Of a stretch of DNA of 34,551 nucleotides, positions 8,699 to 16,635 are shown piece after piece. The position numbers were made by a program, and so were the translations under genes. Origin of the DNA: Limisphaerales bacterium (GTDB lineage: Bacteria; Verrucomicrobiota; Verrucomicrobiia; Limisphaerales; BOG-1460); the NCBI GenBank assembly GCA_003159675.1, contig PLQC01000129.1, forward strand, positions 1-34,551, written 5' to 3'. Numbering within the stretch: the first letter of the stretch is position 1; each line of letters opens with the position of its first letter. The notes beneath the pieces were generated by a model that saw only the letters and a list, made by a program, of their open reading frames with translations, was not told where the DNA came from and searched no databases.

Positions 8699-10366
8699 AT
8701 GACGAACCTGAGCGACGCCGAACTCCTGCGCGAGTACGCCTCCGGCAATTCCGAGGCAGCCTTCGGCGAAATCGTGCGCCGATACGCGGACGCGGTTCAT
8801 TCCGCGGCGCTCCGGCAGGTGGGGAACGAAGAGCAGGGGCGGGACGTGGCACAATCGGTCTTCGTGGACTTGGCACGCAAGGCGGCCGCTCTCCGTCCAA
8901 ACACGCTGCTCATCGGCTGGCTCTATCGCGGCGTGCGGCTGGCCGCACTGGAACAGGTGCGAAAGGAACAACGCCGACAGCAACGTGAAAGGCAGGCCAT
9001 GGATTTGCACGATCCCGCTCCCGAAACGGCCAACGATTGGAACATCGTCCGTCCCGTGCTGGATGAAGCCATCGGCAATCTTGGTGAAGAAGACCGCGAC
9101 GCACTGTTGCTCCGGTTTTTCAAGAACGAAAGCCTCGCTTCGGTGGGGGCCACGCTCGGCATCAGCGAGGATGCCGCCCAGAAACGGGTTTCGCGCGCCC
9201 TGGGCAAATTGCGTGAATTCCTCGCCGGGCGTGGCATCAATACGACCGCCGCCGCCCTGTCGGCGGCGCTCACAGCCAATGCCGTTCAAGCCGCTCCGGC
9301 CGGCTTCGCCACGTCAATGACGGCCAGCGCACTGGCAAAGGCTGCCGTTGCTACGAGTTCAATGGCTCCCACCCTGAAACTCATTTCCCTCGCCAATATG
9401 AAAACCGCACTGTTGATCCTCGCCTTGGCCGGCGTCGTCGCCGGGCTCACCCTGAAACGAGCGGCCACGCAACACGAATTGCGCGCGGCACGGATCCTGA
9501 CACAGCAACTGGCCGCAGAGAAGGATGCCCTGCGCGCCGCCAATGAACAGCTCGCCATTCAAACCAACGACTTGGAACGCTTGCGCAACGACATGCACGA
9601 AGTGCTCCGGCTCCGCAATGAGGTCAGTCAATTGCGGCGGCAACTGGCCGCAGGGAATAAGCCCGCCAGCGGCTTCGAGACACGATCCATCTCGGACGAT
9701 TCCACGAACAACATTCCCATCTCCGCCGAACCACAGATTAACGTCAGAGCACGATTCATCGTTGCTCCCGCAAGCCTGAACCTCCCGATCGACAACTTGG
9801 GAAACGGGTCTGGAGACTCGAAAATCAAAGCGATCGACCAGGCCCTTCTCCAAGCCGGCGATGCCCAGGACAAGAGTCAATGTGAGGTGACGACGCTTAG
9901 TGGAAACGAGGCACAGATCCAGATGATCCAATCCGTGACAAATGTAAACCCGCAGTCAGGCTTGAGCACCGTTTACACGAATATTGGCGTAACGCTTGAT
10001 GTGTTGCCGAGTTGCCGCACCAATTCGCAATCCATCGATCTGAGCTTTGTCGCGACGGTCAATGAAATAATCGATATCTCTCCTGAACAGGACGGATCGC
10101 AACCCGCGTTTCACAGCCTGGCGATCTCAAACTCGATGACGATTCCGAGCGGCCGGATGGTCATCGTGGCGGGAAAACTTCCCGCTGGCGGACGGTGGAC
10201 GCAGTCGCGCTCCGGCACCGACAGCGTAGAAGCGGGCCCGAGAAATCTGCTGGTCCTTCTGACCCCCACCCTCGTGGACGCCAGCAACCAGGCTCAACCC
10301 CAGCCGGGAAATGGCCCGCAAGCGGGCGGCATCCCCTTGGACACGGGGGTCGGTCCCACACAATGA
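8699..10366 (+). CDS. ECF sigma factor fused to a membrane helix and secretin-like C-terminal domain
   Basis: A 555-residue protein whose first about 185 residues form an ECF sigma factor: region 2 at about 8-95 (LLREYASGNSEAAFGEIVRR, then GRDVAQSVFVDLARKA) and region 4 at about 120-180 (EEDRDALLLRFFKNESLASV, then LGISEDAAQKRVSRALGKLR). An Ala-rich stretch and one membrane helix (about 234-252, MKTALLILALAGVVAGLTL) follow, then a coiled coil (about 255-322, LRAANEQLAIQTNDLERLRN). The last about 200 residues resemble the secretin C-terminal beta domain: YTNIGVTLDVLPS, IDLSFVATVNEI, LAISNSMTIPSGRMVIVAGK and the end motif RNLLVLLTPTLVD. It lacks N0/N1 domains, a signal peptide and the length of a real secretin. 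The helix would place the sigma part in the cytoplasm and the beta domain outside it. It follows the GH44 gene by 76 bases on the same strand. The sigma assignment is firm; the secretin likeness is from motif pattern only. Confidence 0.85.
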   Translation: MTNLSDAELLREYASGNSEAAFGEIVRRYADAVHSAALRQVGNEEQGRDVAQSVFVDLARKAAALRPNTLLIGWLYRGVRLAALEQVRKEQRRQQRERQAMDLHDPAPETANDWNIVRPVLDEAIGNLGEEDRDALLLRFFKNESLASVGATLGISEDAAQKRVSRALGKLREFLAGRGINTTAAALSAALTANAVQAAPAGFATSMTASALAKAAVATSSMAPTLKLISLANMKTALLILALAGVVAGLTLKRAATQHELRAARILTQQLAAEKDALRAANEQLAIQTNDLERLRNDMHEVLRLRNEVSQLRRQLAAGNKPASGFETRSISDDSTNNIPISAEPQINVRARFIVAPASLNLPIDNLGNGSGDSKIKAIDQALLQAGDAQDKSQCEVTTLSGNEAQIQMIQSVTNVNPQSGLSTVYTNIGVTLDVLPSCRTNSQSIDLSFVATVNEIIDISPEQDGSQPAFHSLAISNSMTIPSGRMVIVAGKLPAGGRWTQSRSGTDSVEAGPRNLLVLLTPTLVDASNQAQPQPGNGPQAGGIPLDTGVGPTQ

Positions 10367-10662
10367 CACAAATCCTGATTACACCGACTCCGCTCTCAGG
10401 CGCAGCAGAGCGTTAGCTCTGAAATGTGGAAGGTTGAATGCAAAATGCAGAACGGCAGGTCTAAGATAACGGGAGCTGAATTCGATGGTCGTTTCCCCCA
10501 CTACGACCGCCGCGATGGCGGTCCTCTCCGTCTCCACGCGCTGGTGTTCGCCAAATCCCCGGCTCTCTGGAGCTTGCCCAATTGAAAAGACGCGCCCTGT
10601 CCCCGGCGCATCGCGGGGCATATTGTCTTTGCATCTTTTCGGTCCGTCGATAAACTCCGCGG
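10367..10662. other. Intergenic stretch, no gene seen
   Basis: About 300 bases with no convincing reading frame. It holds a perfect 7-bp stem (GACCGCC/GGCGGTC at 10505-10511 and 10517-10523, 5-base loop) and a smaller stem AGAGC/GCTCT at 10407-10420. Neither has a following T-run, so neither is called a terminator. The part near 10421-10460 has loose repeats of the form 'aatgcaaaatgcagaa', a style of degenerate filler seen in intergenic DNA of this phylum. Confidence 0.5.
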
Positions 10663-11067
10663 ATGCCTGAGATCGTGGAGTTTGTAAGTCGGGGTGCGGC
10701 GGCGATTACGCCGGCGGTCGTGGAGAAGGTGCTCCGGGCTTTGCCGCAATGGAAGCTCGAGTTCACCCAGATCTATGAGCCGCTGTTCCCGCATTTGGGA
10801 CAGCAACTGGATTTCCTCGCCAACGCCGTCGAGGATTTCGCCGAAGGCGCCTACAAGGAGCTGCCCTTTTATGCCGTCGCCCAGGCCACCTTTGCGCTGC
10901 TTTATGCGCACAAAAAGGTCGGCATCATTCCGGACGCTGTTCTGAACCTGGGACGGGCGGATGATTCGAGCGTGGTGCGCGCCGTCCTGATCCCGAACGA
11001 GAAAGCCTTTGCGATCTATGCCGCTTCCCAGGATCTGGACTGGACCAGGATCACCAGCCAGCCCTGA
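10663..11067 (+). CDS. Small DUF1232-like protein
   Basis: A 134-residue protein. The centre contains an Ala-rich helix followed by GIIPDAVLNLGRADDSSVV, which matches the IPD...LG..DD..V pattern of the DUF1232 (YkvA) family; members are small helical proteins of unknown function, often membrane-associated. Here the hydrophobic character before the motif is weak (FALLYAHKKV), so membrane attachment is uncertain. The N-terminal half (EIVEFVSRG...ALPQWKLEFTQIYEPLF) has no recognised domain. The start at ATG 10663 has only a poor ribosome-binding sequence. It ends 63 bases from the convergent debranching enzyme gene and shows no link to neighbours. Confidence 0.6.
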   Translation: MPEIVEFVSRGAAAITPAVVEKVLRALPQWKLEFTQIYEPLFPHLGQQLDFLANAVEDFAEGAYKELPFYAVAQATFALLYAHKKVGIIPDAVLNLGRADDSSVVRAVLIPNEKAFAIYAASQDLDWTRITSQP

Positions 11068-11130
11068 CACTTTCCAGTTTTTGGACGTGTGACTTCTTCC
11101 ACTGCGCCCGCAAACTGGTTCCCCGTCCGT

Positions 11131-14100
11131 TTAGCTGGAACCGCCGGGTTCGGTCTTCGGCGAGTTTAACAGCTCCCACACACGCAGGGCTTCGATCGCG
11201 CTCCACCCCTGGGCATCACAACCTCGTGGCGTATGCGGCGAGTCTCCGTCGAGCAGTTCCGGGATCTGTCCAAGGCAGCCCTGTTTCATGATTTGATCCA
11301 GGCTGCCCAGATAAGCGCGGGCGGTCGCGATGGCTTCGGGGGTGAAATCCCAGGCCCGTGCCAGAGCTTCGCAGAAAACAGGGAGGGTCCAGGTCCAGGC
11401 GGTGCCGTTGTGATAGGCCGGCTTGCGGCGCGTATCTTCGTCTCCTTCGTAACGACCCCAGTACGGCTCGGCCGGATTGTTGAGAAGACGTCCGTCGTTG
11501 GCATGGACCGGCAGCGGCGGCGAGACCGGCAGCGGCGCCAGCGAACGCACGGCGCCCGGGACGACGAGGTATTGTCTTGCGGCCTCGATGGAGCGTTTCG
11601 CGCGATCGCCGCGCGCGAGGCCGAGGCTGGCCAGGAACAGCCCGTTGCTGCATAGAGCATCACTGGCCGGGGCGTTTGCCGCCGGTCGGCCCGGGCCGGC
11701 CCCGAGCAGGTCCGCATACCAGCCGCGCTCTTCAAGCCAGAAGAGCTTCTCGACGGAAGCGAGCGCGCGGTCCGCGAGTTCGTTCCAGTGCGGTCGTTGG
11801 CCCGGCTCGCAGATTCCCGCGAGCAGGCGCAGCAGCCGGATCCATAGCGCCTGGATTTCGACCGGATAGCCCTCGCGCGGAGTGCCCGCCGGATGGTTTG
11901 TGTCCATCCACGTGAAATGGCTTGGGCTCCAGATCAGACCGGATTCCGGATCCATCCGGATTCCGTTTGGCGTTCCCGCGGCGTAATGGGTGGCGATGCT
12001 CCGGAGCACATCCCGGATGGTGCGGCCGGAGGGATCGGCTGGCGTGTCGTAGAAGTCGGAAGGAGGCCGGGCCTTTTTCGCGGTGCCGTTCTCAGGGGCT
12101 CGGTCTCCGGCGTCCGGCGTCATCCGGGCGAGCTCCTCGCAGGCGATCCCAAACCACAAGGGCGCATCGGATGTGTCGCGGTTCGAGGTGTTGTCGCCAT
12201 GGATCGTGTTTGGCAGCGTGCCGTCCTTTTCAAACCGCGCGAACGTGAGCAGGATTTCTTTGACATCGCGGGCCATGCCCGCGGCGAGCAGACCCCGAGC
12301 GCAGATGAGCGTGTCCCGGCCCCAATCGAGAAACCAGGGATACCCGGCAATGATCGTTTTTCCTTCGCCGCGGCGCGCGATGAACGCGCGGGCGGCACGC
12401 CGGAGTTGCGCGGCGAATGGGTCGTGCGGATCTGGGATTTGGGATTTGAACTCGGAGAGGGACGGCTCCTCTGCCGGCGGCCCGGCAGCCTCCGCGGTGA
12501 CGACCAGGGTGGCGTTGGCGCCTTTGGCCAGCGGCAGGTCGAACCAGCCGGGGCTGTAGGCATCGCCGCTCCGCGTCTGGCCGCGCGATTGTTCGACCGG
12601 ATGCGGGAGGTTTTCGCTCCACTCCGGCTGGGGATGGTAGTTGCCCGCCGTGGTGAAGACGCGCAGTTGCCGGTCCACCGCCGGCGTGAAGGAAAAGCCC
12701 CGTGACTGGCGGCCGGTTTGTTCCGTGTCACCCAGCGTCTTTGTATTCGCCGGGAAATGAGTCTCCGCACTCTCATTGCGTCGCGTTTCCCAGTGAAAAT
12801 TCCGGTCTTCGATATCCACGCGCACCGTGAGGCGCACGTCGGCATCGGCCGGCAATTGTTTGCCGGTGGCCCGGGCGGCCGTCGGCCGGCTGAACTGAAA
12901 AACGGTTGTGTTGCGCCCGGCAACCATGTTCGCGCGCATTTCAATCTCGACCGTGCGGCCGTCGCCGGCGTTGGTGACGAACTGCCACACCGCTGGCGGT
13001 CCGGGGGCGATCGAAGCGAGGTTGTTGAGGTCGAGGGGCGAAATGAAGCCGTCGGCATTGACCCAGACCCGGATGCGCTTGGCGAAAATGTGGCGGTCCA
13101 CCGGCAGAGTGGGATGCAAATTCGCGCCCAGCACGCAATCGTATTTGGATTGCACGCGCCCCAGATCCGCGCAGATCCGCGCCATGCCGCCGATGCCGTT
13201 GGTGAGCAGGATCCGATCGGTGTCGCGAGGCGCGAGATGCGGTGGCAGGCACTCCGGCTCGGGCCCAAGAAAACGAATGGAGGCGGCCATGTGCGGGGAC
13301 GTCGTGTCGTAGCGCTCCAGAATCAAATCGGCATCGACCCCCTTCGTGCGCGGCGGGAAACAAGCAACGTGACCCGATCGGACTGCGATGGACTGGGCGT
13401 GCTGGGGGATGCTCGCTTCGCCCGTTTCGCCCCGCGCCGTCAAGGAGGCGCGAAACGGCACGCTGTCCTCGATGAGCAGCCAGTGACCGGGGGGAACCGG
13501 AGTGACGCGGCGGCGATCCATCCGGTCCCAGCGGATGACTTCAGGCAGGGGCCTCGTTGCGGCGGCCTTGTCCAGGGCAGCCTGCAGCGACGAAACCGGG
13601 CCCGGTTCGAGTCGCCGGATCGCGGCCAGGAACTCGAATGGGGAGCGGTCCACGATTTCCGCCAGCGCGCGCCAGTCGAAGCGTCCGATGTCGGCGAACG
13701 GCATGATTTCGCTCAACGCCTGGATGCCCCAGGCCGCCTGAGCGCGGGCGCGCCGATAGGCGTCACCGCTCAAACCGGCGGGCCGGGCGAGGGATGAAAG
13801 GCAATAGGCGCCGCCGGGCGGGACGGGGATGGAGGCCTCGCCGGTCTTAGAAATCCGGATCTCGGGCGGGGATTGGCCGAGCAGCTCGAACGTGAGCGGG
13901 CCGGTCTGGCGGAAGGTTTTTTCAGGCAGGGGAAGCGTGTATGGTTTTTCGTCATCATTGTTGATGAGCACGAGCACCCGATCCTTGCCTTCGGCGGATT
14001 CGCGCAACAGCGCGCAGACCGGAGACTCGGCCGGAGTGAGCCGGCGGATGGTTGCGCCATCAAAGAAACAGGGATGTTCGGCGAGCAGCCTGTTGAGTTG

Positions 14101-15549
14101 GGCGAGTTCGGGAACGAGATTATCGGGATTGCCCCACGCCAGGCCGGCCGAGCCGTGAACATCGATCTTTTCGCGGGCGAGCCATTCCACGCCGCAGGCA
14201 AAGCCGAATCCTCCGCTGACACCGGCCAGCGCGCAAAGCCGGTTGCGGAGCAGCGACCAGGTGCGCCCGCGGGCCGCGAGGCGATCGTTGTCATGTGTTT
14301 CGCTGTAATGCACGAGCAGGCCGACCCGTGCGCTTTGCTTGAAGCTGTGGTCCAGATAGCCTGCGACCTGCGGGCCGGAATAGTTCTGGAACAATTCGGA
14401 ATAGGCCCACTGCATGCCTCCCTCGGTGAGCAGTGTTTCCGTCGTTTCCCAGGCGCCCCCGAGTCCTTCGAGCAGAAACAGGGCGTCCCGGTATTCCTGG
14501 CGGACGCGCGCAATGATGTACTGCCAGGCGCGGACGGGAACCTTGTATCCAGCATCGCAGCGGAAGCCGTCCACGCCGCGCCGGCACCAGGTCAAAAACA
14601 CCTCCGCGAGATTGTCCCACAACCCCACATTGTCGTGCTTGAGTTCGACCAGATCCTCCCAGGTGACGCCCCACACTCCAGGGCTCGCGAAGGTGCCGTC
14701 GGGGTTTCGCAAAAACCAGTCGGGATGGTTTTCTTGGAGGACGGAACTCCAGCCGGTGTGATTGATGACGAGGTCGAGAAAAACGCGGCCGCCGAGCAGG
14801 TGTGTGGCGTAGGTCAGTTCGCGGAATTGATCGACGCCGGTGGTCCGCTTGTCGAAAACCACGAGCGTGGGATCGATGGCGGTCAGGTCGAGCGCGGCGT
14901 AGGGACTGCCGAAGCGGCCGAATCGCGCGTAGGTCGTCGGCGTCGGGTTGACGGGCAGCAGGTGGAGGATCCTGCAGCCGAGGCCGTCGATGATGTGCGG
15001 GAGGTGCTGGATGACATCGCGCAATGTTCCGGAAGGCGGCAGGAGGGTATAACCGTGTTCCTCGATCTGGCGGATCTGGGCTTCGATCTGCCCGTTCTTC
15101 GTGTTCGACGCCGTTTTGGTGCCGCCGAACAGCCGCGGGAACGCGCAATAAATGGTGTTGGCGGTCCGATACGCGTTCGGGTGGACCGAAATCCCGACGT
15201 CCGGGCCCTCCGGCCAGTATTGCCATCCTTGGGGATCGAGCAGGAAGGCTTTGGCCTTGAAGAAGCCGACCTCGGTCAGAGGCAGGTCGAGCGACCACCC
15301 CTCGGCCTCGGGCTTCATCGGCAGGTCATGCCAGGAATCTCCGGCGAGGGGAAGGCCCTGGGTGTGGGCCTGGAGGATCTCGCGGCGCAGGCTTTCGGCG
15401 CGGCCCAGATTCGTACGCACCCGCGCGGACCATCCGCGGGGCGGGGTGCGGCCGTTGCGGTCGCGGAGCGCCAGGCGCAGGGGGTCGCCAACGTACCGTT
15501 GCAAACGGTCGCCGGGCGCGGGCGTCATCACTGGAATCTGTTGACCCAT
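11131..15549 (-). CDS. Glycogen debranching enzyme, two-domain (GH13 plus GH133)
   Basis: A 1472-residue enzyme with the layout of eukaryotic AGL/Gdb1 debranching enzymes: an N-terminal GH13 4-alpha-glucanotransferase half and a C-terminal GH133 amylo-alpha-1,6-glucosidase half. The first half keeps the strand-3 motif VFLDLVINHTGW, the nucleophile candidate Asp332 (GFRCDAGYK), the acid/base candidate Glu361 (LFLLEGLGG) and the transition-state Asp420 (YSETHDNDR). The second half has the GDE_C signature YPWFLDWGRDTLICARGLL near residues 1069-1088, DTSDAPLWFGIACEE, and NGTAWTWTLPVFCEAL near the C-terminus. Its length is close to human AGL as I recall it (about 1530). The expected role is trimming glycogen branches by moving a maltooligosaccharide stub and then hydrolysing the single remaining glucose. 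It has no signal peptide, so it is cytoplasmic. No glycogen phosphorylase or synthase is adjacent. A short micro-repeat is embedded near residue 1036. ATG 15528 is an alternative start. Confidence 0.9.
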   Translation of the reverse strand: MGQQIPVMTPAPGDRLQRYVGDPLRLALRDRNGRTPPRGWSARVRTNLGRAESLRREILQAHTQGLPLAGDSWHDLPMKPEAEGWSLDLPLTEVGFFKAKAFLLDPQGWQYWPEGPDVGISVHPNAYRTANTIYCAFPRLFGGTKTASNTKNGQIEAQIRQIEEHGYTLLPPSGTLRDVIQHLPHIIDGLGCRILHLLPVNPTPTTYARFGRFGSPYAALDLTAIDPTLVVFDKRTTGVDQFRELTYATHLLGGRVFLDLVINHTGWSSVLQENHPDWFLRNPDGTFASPGVWGVTWEDLVELKHDNVGLWDNLAEVFLTWCRRGVDGFRCDAGYKVPVRAWQYIIARVRQEYRDALFLLEGLGGAWETTETLLTEGGMQWAYSELFQNYSGPQVAGYLDHSFKQSARVGLLVHYSETHDNDRLAARGRTWSLLRNRLCALAGVSGGFGFACGVEWLAREKIDVHGSAGLAWGNPDNLVPELAQLNRLLAEHPCFFDGATIRRLTPAESPVCALLRESAEGKDRVLVLINNDDEKPYTLPLPEKTFRQTGPLTFELLGQSPPEIRISKTGEASIPVPPGGAYCLSSLARPAGLSGDAYRRARAQAAWGIQALSEIMPFADIGRFDWRALAEIVDRSPFEFLAAIRRLEPGPVSSLQAALDKAAATRPLPEVIRWDRMDRRRVTPVPPGHWLLIEDSVPFRASLTARGETGEASIPQHAQSIAVRSGHVACFPPRTKGVDADLILERYDTTSPHMAASIRFLGPEPECLPPHLAPRDTDRILLTNGIGGMARICADLGRVQSKYDCVLGANLHPTLPVDRHIFAKRIRVWVNADGFISPLDLNNLASIAPGPPAVWQFVTNAGDGRTVEIEMRANMVAGRNTTVFQFSRPTAARATGKQLPADADVRLTVRVDIEDRNFHWETRRNESAETHFPANTKTLGDTEQTGRQSRGFSFTPAVDRQLRVFTTAGNYHPQPEWSENLPHPVEQSRGQTRSGDAYSPGWFDLPLAKGANATLVVTAEAAGPPAEEPSLSEFKSQIPDPHDPFAAQLRRAARAFIARRGEGKTIIAGYPWFLDWGRDTLICARGLLAAGMARDVKEILLTFARFEKDGTLPNTIHGDNTSNRDTSDAPLWFGIACEELARMTPDAGDRAPENGTAKKARPPSDFYDTPADPSGRTIRDVLRSIATHYAAGTPNGIRMDPESGLIWSPSHFTWMDTNHPAGTPREGYPVEIQALWIRLLRLLAGICEPGQRPHWNELADRALASVEKLFWLEERGWYADLLGAGPGRPAANAPASDALCSNGLFLASLGLARGDRAKRSIEAARQYLVVPGAVRSLAPLPVSPPLPVHANDGRLLNNPAEPYWGRYEGDEDTRRKPAYHNGTAWTWTLPVFCEALARAWDFTPEAIATARAYLGSLDQIMKQGCLGQIPELLDGDSPHTPRGCDAQGWSAIEALRVWELLNSPKTEPGGSS
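12434..12447. repeat. Tandem 7-mer micro-repeat inside the debranching enzyme gene
   Basis: Two copies of GGGATTT in tandem, followed by GAA. On the coding strand this reads as EFKSQIPDPHD between the beta-rich linker and the GH133 domain. The same kind of sequence (ATTTGAAAT-type units) sits in the intergenic space at 22475-22508, so this may be a micro-repeat that expanded within a tolerant linker. Confidence 0.4.
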
Positions 15550-15621
15550 CTGTCTGCCGGAAATTGAGGCGGCTCTACAATCGCAACTTCAAATCAGATT
15601 GCAATTCCGCAGTGCAAGAAC

Positions 15622-15637
15622 AGGACACAAGTGTCCT
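15622..15637. promoter_or_regulatory. Inverted repeat between divergent genes (possible operator)
   Basis: AGGACAC, two bases, GTGTCCT: a perfect 7-bp dyad. It lies in the 230-base space between the divergently read debranching enzyme gene (start 15549) and the TPR/MshEN gene (start 15780). The symmetric short form suits a dimeric regulator or a short hairpin. No regulator gene is adjacent, and chance occurrence is possible. Confidence 0.3.
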
Positions 15638-15779
15638 TCAAACGGAAAATGTCCCCATCCGGGACTCCAGTTGGATCGACGGCTTGGGAACTCCGAATCT
15701 GGCGAACATTTTGCTGCTAACGAATGGCCCGGTCACCGCATTCATCCAAAATCAATGCGTCTGGCCGGGCGGATACGAA

Positions 15780-16631
15780 ATGGCGAACACGACCTTCAGT
15801 CCGGGCGAAGAAGCCCAGTTGGCGCAGACGATCGAGATGTTTGAAGTCATCACCGAGTCTCAGCCGCACGACTATCAGTCGCTCGAGATTCTGAAGGAGG
15901 CCTACTCGAAGTTGGGGCGCGAGAAGGACGTGGTGAAGACCTCGAAGCGCATTGCCGAGGCCTACGTTCAGATGGGGCAGCTTTCGTCGGCCATTCTCGA
16001 ATACGAAACGATCCTCCAGCGCAATGCGGACGACCCGGATGTGCGCCAGGCCCTCAAGCAGATCGAGAGCAAGGCGAACAACTTCGCGCAGAACCCGGTC
16101 GTGTCCGAGCCGGCCGCCGTCAAGCCGTCACCCGAATCGCCCAAGGCCTCGAAGGCCCCCGGCAAACCCGCTCCCGCTCCGGTGGACGATGGGCGGCAGG
16201 CGATGCACAAGGTTTTTGTCGAAGCCAAGATCATCACTTTGGGTGATTTCGATTTATGCTGGGTGACGCCGGACCTTTCCGCGCCGCCCAACGGGGTGGT
16301 GGAGCCGTTCGTCCAGATCCTGGCGGACAAGGGGATTCTCCCGGTGGAAAGATCGCTGAAAATCCTCACCGACAAATCGCGCACGGCGTTTCTGCCGCTG
16401 GAGAAGTATGACACCGACATTGAATTGGCGCGGGGTTTTCCGGCCGAGGTTTGCCGGCGCTGGTGCGTGCTTCCGTTCGACCGCATGAGCAAGTCGATCC
16501 TCGTCGCCACGGCCAATCCCTTCAATCAACAGGCGGCAAAAGAACTGGCGGAAGCCACACCGCACCGCCTGTTGTGGTATATCACGTCCCCCATCGATCT
16601 GGTGCAGAACCTGCGGAAGGCCTTTCGATAA
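15780..16631 (+). CDS. TPR protein with GspE/PilB N-terminal-like (MshEN) domain
   Basis: A 283-residue cytoplasmic protein. Residues about 10-97 form two to three TPR-like helical pairs (YQSLEILKEAYSKLGREKDV, then AEAYVQMGQLSSAILEYETI). A Pro/Ala/Lys-rich linker follows (about 108-138). The C-terminal half resembles the N-terminal domain of type II/IV assembly ATPases (FLPLEKYDTDIELARGFPAE, then MSKSILVATANPF). No Walker motifs are present, so it is not itself an ATPase. The start at 15780 has GGGCGGA upstream and begins a normal protein (MANTTFSPGEEAQ); the open frame back to 15564 encodes unlikely sequence. PilB begins 4 bases after its stop, so the two are surely co-transcribed, and the protein is probably an accessory or scaffold for that ATPase. 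Confidence 0.8.
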   Translation: MANTTFSPGEEAQLAQTIEMFEVITESQPHDYQSLEILKEAYSKLGREKDVVKTSKRIAEAYVQMGQLSSAILEYETILQRNADDPDVRQALKQIESKANNFAQNPVVSEPAAVKPSPESPKASKAPGKPAPAPVDDGRQAMHKVFVEAKIITLGDFDLCWVTPDLSAPPNGVVEPFVQILADKGILPVERSLKILTDKSRTAFLPLEKYDTDIELARGFPAEVCRRWCVLPFDRMSKSILVATANPFNQQAAKELAEATPHRLLWYITSPIDLVQNLRKAFR

Positions 16632-16635
16632 ACCC

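Noticed and set aside
10505-10523. Rho-independent terminator after the sigma-secretin gene
   Set aside because: The 7-bp hairpin has no following T-run and lies about 140 bases after the stop codon.
13873-15567. Long open plus-strand frame (564 codons) opposite the debranching enzyme gene
   Set aside because: It is antisense to a gene with intact catalytic motifs, and its translation has no recognisable domain; high GC keeps the opposite frame open.
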